Below are positions 34,242 through 43,246 of a DNA stretch of 64,000 nucleotides, piece by piece. The position numbers and the translations under genes are program-made. The notes beneath the pieces were generated by a model that did no database searches, was not told the DNA's origin, and saw only the letters and a program-made list of their open reading frames with translations. The stretch comes from Salinibius halmophilus. GTDB lineage: Bacteria > Pseudomonadota > Gammaproteobacteria > Pseudomonadales > Natronospirillaceae. Within the stretch, counting starts at the first letter, position 1. Each line of letters begins with the position of its first letter. The stretch covers positions 1,200 to 65,199 of the forward strand of contig NZ_QPEP01000010.1 of the NCBI RefSeq assembly GCF_003577475.1, written 5' to 3'.

Positions 34242-36695
34242 TTATTGGTGTTCTATTAGTAGTGCTTTAAAGTCATGCGCGGGAATAGGGCGGCTAAATA
34301 GGTAGCCCTGATAACGGCTACACCCTTGCTGGCGTAAAAATTCAAGTTGTGGTGTTGCCTCAACCCCTTCGGCAGTGGTTGCTAAGCCAAGGTGACTGGC
34401 CATCGCCAATATAGAAGAAACAATGGCTTCATCGTTAGGGTCATCGAGCACGTCACGGACAAACGACTGATCAATTTTAAGAATATCCACTGGCAAACGC
34501 TTCAAGTATGACAGCGATGAATAGCCAGTACCAAAGTCGTCAATCGAAAAGGTGATACCCAAGGCTTTGAGTTGGCGCATGCGGGCAATCACGTCTTCAA
34601 CATTGTCGATCACCATGCTCTCGGTAATTTCAATATCCAGACATTGCGCCGGGATACCGGTTTCGTCTAGTGCGGATTCAACGCTTTGGATAAAGCTTGA
34701 GTGCGAAAACTGGAATGCACTAACGTTCACGCCCATCGCCATATCGGTTGTCCAAATGCCTTCATCCAGCCATTGTTTAACCTGCCAGGCAGCTTGTTTA
34801 AGTACCCATTCGCCGGCCCGAAGTACCAGACCGGTTTGTTCTAGTACGGGTATGAACTCACCTGGTGACACGATACCACGCTCAGGATGCATCCAGCGCA
34901 GCAAGGCTTCTGCACCCGTTATTTGATTGGTTTGACAGTCCATTTGAGGTTGGTAAACCAAGAAGAACTCATTTTGCTCAATCGCCTCACGCAAATCGTG
35001 CTCAAGGCGCAAGCGGTTCGATGCTGCATCGGCCATCGCCCGTTCAAAAAATACCTGAGTGTCTTTGCCACGGTTCTTGGCTTGGTACATGGCGGTGTCA
35101 GCACTTTTAAGCAACTCATAAGCTGTCGCGCCCTCATCCGGGAACAGCATGATGCCAATCGAAGCTGAAATGACCACTTTGCGATGGTAAATCTCATAGG
35201 GTTGACTAATAAGGTCGCGCAGCCGGTCAGCCCGTTCATTGGCGAGTGCCTCGGCCTCTTCTGCCGTATCAGCAAGGTCACCCAGGCAGATAACAAACTC
35301 ATCGCCACCTTGGCGAGCGACGGTGTCGATTTCTCGCACCACGCTGCGCAAAATGCGCGCTACGTGTTTAAGGAACTCATCCCCCGCCGCATGACCAAGG
35401 CTATCGTTGATCGATTTAAATCCATCGAGATCAACAAATAGTAAGGCTGAAAACATTTTATTGCGCCGTGAACGCAAAATAGCTTGGTTCAGGCGGTCAA
35501 TCAGTAAGTTGCGGTTAGGCAGGTCGGTTAGCGCATCATGATAAGCAAGGTGCTGGATCTTGTCGGCACTGCGTTTTAACTCGGTGGTGTCGATGGCCAC
35601 TGTTAAGCAACAGCGGCGATTTTGAAACTCAATGGCAAATTTGCGAACTTCAAATGAGCGAGTTTCTGATAGCGCATCATGTATTTGAACCTCTGGATAC
35701 ATGACCGGGTTGCCAGTTTGTATCACCGAAACATCGGAGGCGAATAAATAATCTCGCTCTCTGGCATCAAAATAGCTAGCGAGCTCTTCCCGGTGAATGC
35801 CCTGAATTCGGTCTTCTTGAGTACCAATTAATGAGCGAAAGCTCTTATTGCTTAGTTGAATGGTGCCCGGCTCATCAACAATTAGGATCGCTTGCGGTAA
35901 AAAGTCTACGAGTGAGCGAATTTCTTCGTAAGTTTGGCGCAGAGTGGTATTCGCTTTATCGCGTTCCGTAAGTAGCGTGTCTGCCGTGTCGATAAAGCCG
36001 TTGAGTTTATCGACTAAGTGGCCGATTTCATCTGACTCATTGCGCTTATTGCCGGTAATTTTTTTAACTTTTTTGCCACCAAGACGAATTTGATCAAGTT
36101 GGCGGATCACATCGGTAATAGGCTTGGTTGAAAGTATATAAAAGATTGAAAAAATAACGAGTGCTGTCAGTACAACCCAGCCAATACTTATGATGATCAT
36201 TTGCGCAGCACGCTGGTAAAACTGAGCGTAGGCGGCGTCGAGGTGTACACCAATCTCTAGGCGTCCCACTGGCTCTGCTGCACTATCTGTTGTATTGGAA
36301 AACAGCTGTTGACTGTAATGTAGCGGCACATACTTAACTTCGGTGTGATCGAATATGCGAAAAGGTAAAAGCTCTGAATTAATCGTTTGCTCGAAGCGTT
36401 CTAGCTCATTGCCTCGCTCGTCGTAAATGACCCCATATTCAACATAGGGGTAAGAGACGATGCCCATCAGAATATCTTTTGCCAGCTGGTCGTTGAGTTC
36501 AAACACGGCTCGGTTGGCGGAATGTTCCGAAGCTTGCAGCAAACGTTGAATGTTGTTATCGAGCTCGCGTGATTGCACGCGAAAGTCTAACCAAATTGAT
36601 AATGCACTCGCTAATAACGCCATAACAAACGCGATTGCGACACCATAGCCAGCTAGGCGAAACGCAAGGATGTTATAGTTGGGTTGCTTGAGCAT
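34242..36695 (-). CDS. Membrane GGDEF-EAL protein with HAMP and PAS domains
   Basis: This 817-residue c-di-GMP signalling protein has two membrane helices (about 13-35 and 165-190) around a periplasmic sensor region, then HAMP (residues about 190-245), PAS (about 255-370), GGDEF (about 385-545) and EAL (about 560-810). The GGDEF motif is intact (ARQGGDEFVICLG), with the inhibitory RxxD site five residues before it (REID). The EAL domain has GAEALLRWMHPERG, DIEITESMV and FSIDDFGTGYSSLSYLKRLP, so phosphodiesterase activity is plausible. It may have either or both activities. queE follows 1 base later. Confidence 0.93.
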   Translation of the reverse strand: MLKQPNYNILAFRLAGYGVAIAFVMALLASALSIWLDFRVQSRELDNNIQRLLQASEHSANRAVFELNDQLAKDILMGIVSYPYVEYGVIYDERGNELERFEQTINSELLPFRIFDHTEVKYVPLHYSQQLFSNTTDSAAEPVGRLEIGVHLDAAYAQFYQRAAQMIIISIGWVVLTALVIFSIFYILSTKPITDVIRQLDQIRLGGKKVKKITGNKRNESDEIGHLVDKLNGFIDTADTLLTERDKANTTLRQTYEEIRSLVDFLPQAILIVDEPGTIQLSNKSFRSLIGTQEDRIQGIHREELASYFDARERDYLFASDVSVIQTGNPVMYPEVQIHDALSETRSFEVRKFAIEFQNRRCCLTVAIDTTELKRSADKIQHLAYHDALTDLPNRNLLIDRLNQAILRSRRNKMFSALLFVDLDGFKSINDSLGHAAGDEFLKHVARILRSVVREIDTVARQGGDEFVICLGDLADTAEEAEALANERADRLRDLISQPYEIYHRKVVISASIGIMLFPDEGATAYELLKSADTAMYQAKNRGKDTQVFFERAMADAASNRLRLEHDLREAIEQNEFFLVYQPQMDCQTNQITGAEALLRWMHPERGIVSPGEFIPVLEQTGLVLRAGEWVLKQAAWQVKQWLDEGIWTTDMAMGVNVSAFQFSHSSFIQSVESALDETGIPAQCLDIEITESMVIDNVEDVIARMRQLKALGITFSIDDFGTGYSSLSYLKRLPVDILKIDQSFVRDVLDDPNDEAIVSSILAMASHLGLATTAEGVEATPQLEFLRQQGCSRYQGYLFSRPIPAHDFKALLIEHQ

Positions 36696-36731
36696 TAATT
36701 GATGATCACTTTTGTGAAACGAGTCGCACTA

Positions 36732-36776
36732 AGTCTAGGCTGAGCAGACCACTGCTGACAAGGGGTATAGTGGTCT
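36732..36776 (-). promoter_or_regulatory. Promoter of the GGDEF-EAL gene with inverted repeat
   Basis: On the minus strand TTGTCA (complement of 36756-36761) and TAGACT (complement of 36732-36737) are 18 bases apart. A perfect inverted repeat, AGACCACT at 36746-36753 and AGTGGTCT at 36769-36776, straddles the -35 box, with centres about 23 bases (two helical turns) apart, as an operator would be. On the plus strand the second arm is followed by a T-run, so an antisense terminator is an alternative reading. Confidence 0.45.
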
Positions 36777-36792
36777 TTTTTCTACGGGCTGA

Positions 36793-37113
36793 TTAACCTT
36801 TGATCAAATCAAGTAGTTTTTTCCGGTTAAGCAGTAGGTAAAGCACTGCAATTGGGTTGCCCAAAGCGAGTGTTGCGATGGCCCATAACCAACCTTGCCA
36901 CTTACCGTGCTCAAGTGTAACGATCAGGATGCTGATTAAAACCAGGCCAAGATAGAGGTCCACCATGGCCACCTTGCCCCAAGATGCTTGCCAAATTGGG
37001 CCGAAGGCTTCAAACATTGAAATATCTGCAATAGCCTGAATAATGAGGTATACAAGCCAAACGCTTAAGGCCGTTAACGCTACTAAACTAATATTGATAA
37101 ATAATCTGTGCAT
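36793..37113 (-). CDS. Small membrane protein (DUF2834/DUF1475-like)
   Basis: The 106-residue protein has three predicted membrane segments (residues about 5-28, 50-68 and 74-95) and a basic C-terminal end (LLNRKKLLDLIKG). The pattern MVDLYLGLVLISILIV followed by LATLALGNPIAVLYLLL is reminiscent of small DUF2834/DUF1475-type proteins, but I cannot fix the family. It is the last gene of the lipid-type cluster, and its first 26 bases overlap the end of the preceding gene. Role unknown; a link to lipid modification is inferred from location only. Confidence 0.65.
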   Translation of the reverse strand: MHRLFINISLVALTALSVWLVYLIIQAIADISMFEAFGPIWQASWGKVAMVDLYLGLVLISILIVTLEHGKWQGWLWAIATLALGNPIAVLYLLLNRKKLLDLIKG

Positions 37114-37744
37114 TCCAGTTTCCTTTGCCCTCAGAACGGCGGATATTGGTGAGCCCGTTAAAACTTAGTAGTGCTTTGTCAGCCAGCCGGTAAGTTAAGC
37201 GGATGTCATCAACGAACAAGGCAATTAATGGATTGTTGATTCGAACTTGAATGTCCATCTGCTCAGTTGTCATGGCGACCGCTTTTGCTTGAAAACGAAT
37301 TGGGCTTTCTCTAGTCGTTGCCAAAAACAAAAACTCGAGTGTTTCGCCAGCCTGTAGTTGCTCAAAATTGTGCTGAATGTAAGGGTGGAATCCAGCATCA
37401 AAAACAATGTTGTCTTGCTGTTCTACAACGAACTCAAGCGTTTCATCCGGCGTGACGCGGCTGACATATATTTTGTCGCCACGAACCTCAACTTGCTCGG
37501 AAAGCTGAAACCTTGAATCGGTGAAGGTAAAATCTGGCTGCCAGCTAGGAGCGTTGTAAGCCACTTGTTTATTGGCAAAACGCTCGCCGTTTTCATCTAA
37601 GTAGGTCACGGTTTCGCACAACTGCGCCGAATCACAATTGTTGTACTGATGCACTTCTTGGTAGCGAGTACCGTCTTCTGTAATGGCTTGACCAGTGAAC
37701 ATCATTGAGGGCGCTAGTACTAGCGCCGCCAGGGTGTTGCTCAT
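37088..37744 (-). CDS. Unrecognised secreted or periplasmic protein of the lipid cluster
   Basis: I do not recognise this 218-residue protein. The N-terminus ([20 protein letters not shown]) could be a short signal peptide, and the rest looks beta-rich and soluble, with two cysteines (NNCDSAQLC) in a CX6C arrangement suited to a periplasmic disulfide, and VFDAGFHPYIQHNFEQLQAG. It overlaps the methyltransferase stop by 4 bases (ATGA). Its length and beta-rich pattern would fit a periplasmic lipid-handling protein, but this is only a guess from the neighbours. Confidence 0.7.
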   Translation of the reverse strand: MSNTLAALVLAPSMMFTGQAITEDGTRYQEVHQYNNCDSAQLCETVTYLDENGERFANKQVAYNAPSWQPDFTFTDSRFQLSEQVEVRGDKIYVSRVTPDETLEFVVEQQDNIVFDAGFHPYIQHNFEQLQAGETLEFLFLATTRESPIRFQAKAVAMTTEQMDIQVRINNPLIALFVDDIRLTYRLADKALLSFNGLTNIRRSEGKGNWNAQIIYQY

Positions 37745-39009
37745 GATAATTTACCAATGATAGCTGGTTGCTGGTCTTTGTTGCGCGACATGACAAACTG
37801 CATCACCGAAATCGCGCGCTCTGTAAAGCCACCTTCGCAATAGCACAAGTAATAACGCCATAAGCGGCGGAAGCGCTCATCATAACCGTGCGGTTTAATG
37901 CTGTCCCAGTTGTTTTCAAAGTTTTCATGCCAAGCGCGCAGTGTTTTGGCGTAATCTTGACCGAATTCTTCCATGTGGCGCACAACTAGATCGGTACCCT
38001 TGCCAATCGAGTTCATCATGCGGCTGACTGAAGGTAGGTGGCCACCTGGGAACACATGTTTTTGAATGAAATCCATGTTGCGCTTGTAGCTGTCATACCG
38101 GTGGTCTTCAATCGTGATGGCCTGAATGAGCGCCCGGCCAGTTGGTTTTAACAACTTTGCACATTGCTTGAAATAACCATCAAGATACTGCTCGCCGACG
38201 GCTTCAATCATTTCGATGGATACTAGGTGATCATACTCACCGCTTAGGTCACGGTAGTCTTGCATGACCACAGTTACTTGATCTGCTAACCCTTCTTTTT
38301 CAATCTTTTCTACCGCATAGTCGCGCTGCTGTTGCGAAAGCGTTGTGGTGGTGACCTTGGCGCCATAATATTTGGCAGCATGAATCGCTAATCCACCCCA
38401 GCCGGTACCAATTTCAATGAGACTATCGCCAGGTTGAATATTGAGCTTCTGACAGATTCGATCTAGCCGGTAAACTTGCGCGTCGTGCAACGACATTTGC
38501 TCGTTTTGATAAATTGCCGATGAGTACATCATGGTGGCATCTAAAAACTGTTCGTACAGCTCATTGCCCAGGTCATAGTGGGCTGAAATGTTTTTGCGCG
38601 AGCCGGCTTTGGTATTACGATTGCGCCAGTGGCCCAGTGCGCGCAAAGGGGCGAGTAGCCAACCTAATTTGCCAGCTTTGTTTTCTAGCCAAGCAAGGTT
38701 GCGAGCAAATATCCGGATCACGGCAGTAAGATCTGGTGAGTCCCACTCGCCTTCGATGTAGGCGTCTGATGCTGCAACGGCGCCGCCTAGTGCAAAGGCT
38801 TTCGCCGCTTTGATGTCATTGATCACGATCGAGCCGTGAAGGTCACTGTGTTTGTTGCCGCACTGCAACTGTACACCCTGGTAATAAAGGGTCAAGAAAC
38901 CTTCGGGTAAGTCAGAAAGGCCTTTGAACAATTGCTGAAGCCAAAAAGGTAATTGTGACAGTTCTGCTGATTTACTTGTCGTTATAGATTTCACGATCTG
39001 CTCCATCAC
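37741..39009 (-). CDS. Cyclopropane-fatty-acyl-phospholipid synthase family methyltransferase
   Basis: This 422-residue protein is of the Cfa family, which transfers methyl from SAM to the double bond of phospholipid acyl chains. The C-terminal catalytic half has [15 protein letters not shown], the SAM motif [50 protein letters not shown] and [10 protein letters not shown]-like sequence ([14 protein letters not shown]). The N-terminal 100 residues form the lipid-binding part. Its setting next to a DUF1365 gene and an FAD oxidoreductase is the conserved cluster, not the stand-alone cfa locus, so the product may be a different methylated fatty acid. Confidence 0.88.
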   Translation of the reverse strand: MMEQIVKSITTSKSAELSQLPFWLQQLFKGLSDLPEGFLTLYYQGVQLQCGNKHSDLHGSIVINDIKAAKAFALGGAVAASDAYIEGEWDSPDLTAVIRIFARNLAWLENKAGKLGWLLAPLRALGHWRNRNTKAGSRKNISAHYDLGNELYEQFLDATMMYSSAIYQNEQMSLHDAQVYRLDRICQKLNIQPGDSLIEIGTGWGGLAIHAAKYYGAKVTTTTLSQQQRDYAVEKIEKEGLADQVTVVMQDYRDLSGEYDHLVSIEMIEAVGEQYLDGYFKQCAKLLKPTGRALIQAITIEDHRYDSYKRNMDFIQKHVFPGGHLPSVSRMMNSIGKGTDLVVRHMEEFGQDYAKTLRAWHENFENNWDSIKPHGYDERFRRLWRYYLCYCEGGFTERAISVMQFVMSRNKDQQPAIIGKLS

Positions 39010-39775
39010 CCGGGTGGCGATAAAATGGTACTCGTTTTAACCAAAGCTTTAATGCATTCCAATATATGCCCCAGATAACCTTGAACGTCATCGGCGGGTA
39101 CAACTTTAATACGCCAAGTAATGTCTTGCGGTTTAATGCTTTGCGCTTAAGTGTTAGCGTAGCATCGAAGATTTTGCTTTCTTCATGGTTTTCTAAGTGC
39201 GCAACGAGTTGCTGATTTGGGTCCGAAAACGACCACTCGTATTGCTGGTTCATTGGCATGAACGGCGAAATATGAAATTGCTTTTGGCGGTTGAACTGAA
39301 ATAATTTGCCTTTATCTTGCGCCTCGGAAATAGGTAGCACATATTGAAAGCGTTGACGCCAAGGCGTGTTGGTAATCTCTGGCACGATAAATCGCAGGGT
39401 TTCGTTGGCGTCGTAAACATAATAAAAGGTGACGGGATTAAAGCAGACGCCAAGGAACCTTGGATGCGTGAGCATGCAAACCGTTGCGCCGTCTAGTTGT
39501 TCGCCGGTGCGCTCGGTTACCAGATCAAGAATAGCTTGTTTTAAATCTGGTGTTTCTGGTTTGAAGTAGTCGCTGCGGTGCCATGCCACCAGTGCACGCC
39601 GATTGGTGGCCCAGAAGGGCACACCGTCAAAAACATGATCGATTTGGTCTAAGTTCAAAAACAGCATGTAGAGCTTGTAATCCAGCTTGTGCTGGCGCGG
39701 TGAAAACCGACGATGCCGAACCCCGCCCTCATAAATAGCACTTTCGATCACGCCTTTACTCCAAATTGTTGGCAC
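38972..39775 (-). CDS. DUF1365 family protein
   Basis: The 267-residue protein has the DUF1365 hallmarks: an N-terminal [50 protein letters not shown] and [19 protein letters not shown]. The family is almost always encoded beside a flavin-containing amine-oxidase-like gene and a Cfa-type methyltransferase, as here. Its biochemical role is not settled; related gene sets in alphaproteobacteria have been tied to singlet-oxygen response and furan fatty acid formation (recalled, not checked). It overlaps the upstream gene by 28 bases and the downstream one by 38 bases. Confidence 0.9.
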   Translation of the reverse strand: MPTIWSKGVIESAIYEGGVRHRRFSPRQHKLDYKLYMLFLNLDQIDHVFDGVPFWATNRRALVAWHRSDYFKPETPDLKQAILDLVTERTGEQLDGATVCMLTHPRFLGVCFNPVTFYYVYDANETLRFIVPEITNTPWRQRFQYVLPISEAQDKGKLFQFNRQKQFHISPFMPMNQQYEWSFSDPNQQLVAHLENHEESKIFDATLTLKRKALNRKTLLGVLKLYPPMTFKVIWGIYWNALKLWLKRVPFYRHPGDGADREIYNDK

Positions 39776-40995
39776 ACATTTAAGGCTGATACCACGCCGT
39801 CTTCATGGAAGCCATTGCGCCAGTAGGCACCGCAGAAGTAGCTGTTATTGTGACCACTGATATCTGCGAAACGCCTTTTTGCCGCTTCGCCTTTCACCGT
39901 GAACAATGGGTGTGCATATTGATAAACACCGAGTATTTTATCCGGGTCAATATCAGCTTTGTTGTTGAGCGATACGCAGAACGTCACTGGGGCGTTTTGC
40001 AGCCGCTGCAGAATATTCATGTTATAAGTTAAGGTAACTGGCTGCTCTGAACCTGTTTCGTTAACGAGGTAATTCCATGCTGCCCATGCATTTTCACGTT
40101 TAGGCAATGCACTGGCGTCGGTGTGCAAGATCACTTCGTTGTCAGCGTAAGGGATAGCAGTTAAGATCTGCTTTTCATCAGCGCTTGGTTGCGCTAATAG
40201 CGCCAATGCTTGGTCGGAATGACATGCAAATATGACTTTATCAAAGCGCTGTTTTTCTCCATTAATAACAATATCAACACCATCGGCATCACGCTCCACT
40301 CGTTCGATATCAGTGTTGAGCTGGATACGATCCTTAAACGGCTTAATTAATGGTTCGATATAACTGAAAGAGCCACCCTCGAGTACATACCACTGCGGTC
40401 GATCTTTTAAGTCTAGTAGGCCGTGGTTCTTGAAAAATTTAACAAAAAACTGGGCTGGGAACTTCATCATGTCGTGCTCGCTGGCACTCCAAATGGCAGA
40501 GCCCATAGGGATAAGGTACTTATCGCGGAACCAGTCGCCCAAGTTATGACGTGTTAAATAGTCGGCGAGTGTTTCAGAGTCGCCTATATCATTGTCTGCC
40601 TTGGCTAGTTTGTTGAAGGTCACAATGTCTTTCAACAACTTGAGGTACTTTGGACGTACAATATTACGACGCTGGGCGAATAAGCCGTTGGCATTGCTGC
40701 CGCAGTACTCTAAATCGGCGTGATCATCACGCACAGAGAAGCTCATACTGGTGGCCAGTGGCTTAACATTAATTTCCGCTAGTAACTTTTCAAAATTAGG
40801 GTAGGTGCGATCATTAAAAACAATAAACCCAGTGTCGATGTGCCAAGTTTTGCCGTCCACTTCGACGGGTTTGGTCGCAGTATGGCCACCAATATAGTCG
40901 TTCTTTTCGAACAAAGTAATTTCATGGTGTGGGTGTAAATAATGGGCGCAAGTTAAGCCTGAAATACCTGTGCCAATGATCGCGATTTTGCTCAC
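39748..40995 (-). CDS. FAD-dependent amine-oxidase-like oxidoreductase
   Basis: The 415 residues start with the dinucleotide-binding motif [20 protein letters not shown] and the following [12 protein letters not shown], typical of the flavin-containing amine oxidase/phytoene desaturase-like group. [19 protein letters not shown] is a marker of the branch linked to DUF1365 and Cfa genes. The C-terminal FAD contact is in [20 protein letters not shown]. It may dehydrogenate a methylated acyl chain; that is inference from context. It shares one base with the upstream SDR gene. Confidence 0.88.
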   Translation of the reverse strand: MSKIAIIGTGISGLTCAHYLHPHHEITLFEKNDYIGGHTATKPVEVDGKTWHIDTGFIVFNDRTYPNFEKLLAEINVKPLATSMSFSVRDDHADLEYCGSNANGLFAQRRNIVRPKYLKLLKDIVTFNKLAKADNDIGDSETLADYLTRHNLGDWFRDKYLIPMGSAIWSASEHDMMKFPAQFFVKFFKNHGLLDLKDRPQWYVLEGGSFSYIEPLIKPFKDRIQLNTDIERVERDADGVDIVINGEKQRFDKVIFACHSDQALALLAQPSADEKQILTAIPYADNEVILHTDASALPKRENAWAAWNYLVNETGSEQPVTLTYNMNILQRLQNAPVTFCVSLNNKADIDPDKILGVYQYAHPLFTVKGEAAKRRFADISGHNNSYFCGAYWRNGFHEDGVVSALNVCQQFGVKA

Positions 40996-41747
40996 TAAAA
41001 GTCTCCTTGGAAGCGTGAAATTTTACCGATTATTTTTCTTCGTATTCGAATAGGTAGCGCATTGATTAGCTTTAATATGCCAATAAATAACCGTGGGAAG
41101 TTGATGACTGGTCGCCCCTTTGTAATGCCTTTTGCCATAATATCGGCAGCTTTTTCTGCCGTGATACGCATGGGCATTTGAAAGTCATTCTTGTCTGTAA
41201 GTGGTGTTTCGACGAAACCTGGATGCACCGTGCAAACCTTAATTGGCGTATTGGCTAGGTCAGCTGCCATAACTTCGCCAAAATGAGACAACGCGGCTTT
41301 CGAGCTAGAGTAAGCTTGTGCTCTTGGCAGTGGCAAAAACTGGGCACTTGACGATACATACACTAAGCGTGGCGCATTGCTTTTATTCAGTAACGGCAAT
41401 GCGCGCTCAGTAAGGTCAACGATTGAGAAAAAGTTCACCTCAAATGTACGGCGAAAGACATCTACTGGCATGCTGGGTAAATCGATATATTCACAGATGC
41501 CAGCATTGGCGACTAACCAGTCAATTAGGCCGTAGTCTTGTTCTATTTTGTCAATCGTAGCAGCAACCGCCGCTTCGTCGGTTACGTCAAGTGGCAAAGC
41601 GATGCAGTGTTCATACTCATTCGTTAGCGCCTGCAATTTTTCTTGCGTGCGCGCACTAACAAGCACTCGATGGCCTTGCTTGAGTAAGTTTCGAGCGAGT
41701 GCTTCGCCAATGCCAGTGGAAGCGCCCGTGATCCAAATCGTCTTCAT
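40995..41747 (-). CDS. Short-chain dehydrogenase/reductase
   Basis: This 250-residue SDR has the cofactor motif TGASTGIGEALARNLLKQGH, the NAG motif (VANAGICEY), a catalytic serine in YVSSSAQFLPLP and the YxxxK pair in AYSSSKAALSHF. The substrate is unknown. The C-terminal end is strongly basic (LPIRIRRKIIGKISRFQ), which might favour membrane contact. It overlaps the upstream SnoaL-like gene by 4 bases and the FAD oxidoreductase by one base, so the product likely takes part in the same lipid-related process. Confidence 0.92.
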   Translation of the reverse strand: MKTIWITGASTGIGEALARNLLKQGHRVLVSARTQEKLQALTNEYEHCIALPLDVTDEAAVAATIDKIEQDYGLIDWLVANAGICEYIDLPSMPVDVFRRTFEVNFFSIVDLTERALPLLNKSNAPRLVYVSSSAQFLPLPRAQAYSSSKAALSHFGEVMAADLANTPIKVCTVHPGFVETPLTDKNDFQMPMRITAEKAADIMAKGITKGRPVINFPRLFIGILKLINALPIRIRRKIIGKISRFQGDF

Positions 41748-42169
41748 GCCAACCTTCCTTTCAACCAGCGCACGCCAGCGCCGATGACTGGTACATTTTC
41801 ATAGAGCATTTGGCCACCATCAAAGTAGTCCCGGTGTTCAATAATGAGCCCGTTGGCTATTTTTACTTTCGTTATGCCATTAACGATCACTGCTTGCCCA
41901 CCTTTGATGCGTGGGTGAACAAAGGTCATATCCCATTCAATGTAGCCGTGCTCATCGAACTCAACCGATGAGCGATAGTCGAAGTCAATGCTCGTCACGT
42001 TTTTATACAAGCCGCGAAAATCTTCGGTCAGCGCCTCGATGCCATGCACCCGGTGGAAGGGGTCTTCGAATACTACATTTGCATCGTAAGCTTGCGCTAA
42101 TAGCGCTGTGTTAATCGTATCGCGGTTGAGTTGTTTGTATACCGCTTGTAGTTTGTCAACTGCTCGCAT
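41744..42169 (-). CDS. SnoaL/NTF2-like fold protein
   Basis: The start at 42169 gives 141 residues (MRAVDKLQAVYKQLNRDTIN); the upstream extension of the frame overlaps the previous gene and has no family match. The cone-shaped NTF2-like fold is suggested by YDANVVFEDPFHRVHGIEAL, FRGLYKNVTSIDFDYRSS and GLIIEHRDYFDGGQMLYENV. Proteins of this type accompany the same SDR/FAD/DUF1365/Cfa gene set in other marine gammaproteobacteria (from memory). Function unknown; a small-molecule isomerase or binding role is possible. Confidence 0.85.
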   Translation of the reverse strand: MRAVDKLQAVYKQLNRDTINTALLAQAYDANVVFEDPFHRVHGIEALTEDFRGLYKNVTSIDFDYRSSVEFDEHGYIEWDMTFVHPRIKGGQAVIVNGITKVKIANGLIIEHRDYFDGGQMLYENVPVIGAGVRWLKGRLA

Positions 42170-42174
42170 GCAGG

Positions 42175-43146
42175 TTACTCCGGTATGCGGTGTGTTTGCG
42201 TAAAGTCTAATCTTGGCCACTCGTAATAGGCATGCAAATACCACTGCTGTGCGACATACTCTGGTGATCCCTGGCGCTTCAGTTCATGCCAAAGTAGCGC
42301 TAATGGCACCACAAGCGACACTTCCTCTGCTTGGTAACCTAGAATGGTGTCATGCAGATTGCGCTTACCTGCTTCATCTAGGTGACTTGAGAGGTAACCA
42401 AAAATATGTTGCAAGGCGTTGGTATGGCAGCCTTTTTTGGGAGGCTTGCGCAGTGCAGGTAGCACCAGTTCGATATACTGCTGAGCAACCTGTTTTAGAT
42501 CACCAGACAGATCAGAAAGTTGACGGCCTGCCAGGCGGTAGGCTTCTTGGCTGCACGCCAGTAACAGATATTTGATTTTGCTATGAAAGGCCAATAACGC
42601 CTTTTTCGTCAGGTTGTTCTCTAACTGACGCCACTCTCGGTATACCATTAAGCGAATAATAAACTGCGTGTAGAGGCCTTGATCCTGTAGTCGCCCAGAT
42701 TCTTCCATTGGCATTAGTGGGTAGCGTGCTTGCAACTGTTGGGCGTAGATACCCTGTGCTGATTCATCAGCAGGATATCCATTTGGTAGGTATTGTTTTA
42801 CCCGAAATAAACCGCAGCTTGGCGACTTTTGCATAAAGATATAGCCGTCAAGTTCGGGAAGTTCGTCCTCAGCTACTTGCTTGCCATAATCTGCTAGCTG
42901 CTCAGTGACATTGATTGACGCATCAACGGTGCCGACAGCTTGCGTGCCAGAATCTGTCGCGATAAGGCGGATAGGAGGTCTAGGTGTGCCAAGTCCAATG
43001 GCGACCTCGGGACAAAAGCCCACGAGGTCTGCCACCTTGCTAAATTGATCGGTGACCAAGCGACTGCGCTTGTGGCCACCGTTATAGCGTACCGGCTCAC
43101 CAAGTAGGCAGGTCGATACGCCAATCCGTAAAAGTTTATCTGTCAT
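42175..43146 (-). CDS. DUF523 and DUF1722 protein (YbgA family)
   Basis: The 323-residue protein joins an N-terminal DUF523 domain (residues about 5-150: IGVSTCLLGEPVRYNGGHKR, GFCPEVAIGLGTPRPPIRL, FMQKSPSCGLFRVKQY) to a C-terminal DUF1722 domain (about 190-310: EWRQLENNLTKKALLAFHSK). Conserved cysteines in both blocks of DUF523 could bind metal or a cluster. In other genomes such genes lie beside photolyase or MerR regulators. Here it is the first gene of the eight-gene set, 5 bases before the SnoaL-like start. Function unknown. Confidence 0.88.
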   Translation of the reverse strand: MTDKLLRIGVSTCLLGEPVRYNGGHKRSRLVTDQFSKVADLVGFCPEVAIGLGTPRPPIRLIATDSGTQAVGTVDASINVTEQLADYGKQVAEDELPELDGYIFMQKSPSCGLFRVKQYLPNGYPADESAQGIYAQQLQARYPLMPMEESGRLQDQGLYTQFIIRLMVYREWRQLENNLTKKALLAFHSKIKYLLLACSQEAYRLAGRQLSDLSGDLKQVAQQYIELVLPALRKPPKKGCHTNALQHIFGYLSSHLDEAGKRNLHDTILGYQAEEVSLVVPLALLWHELKRQGSPEYVAQQWYLHAYYEWPRLDFTQTHRIPE

Positions 43147-43246
43147 AACTGCCTTGTGTGCTAATTTTTATTCTTATACGCAGTGTGGCACAGCTTGGCG
43201 CAGTCTTCCTTTAAAACCTTTTAATTTGTATGGCTATTGTCAAAGG

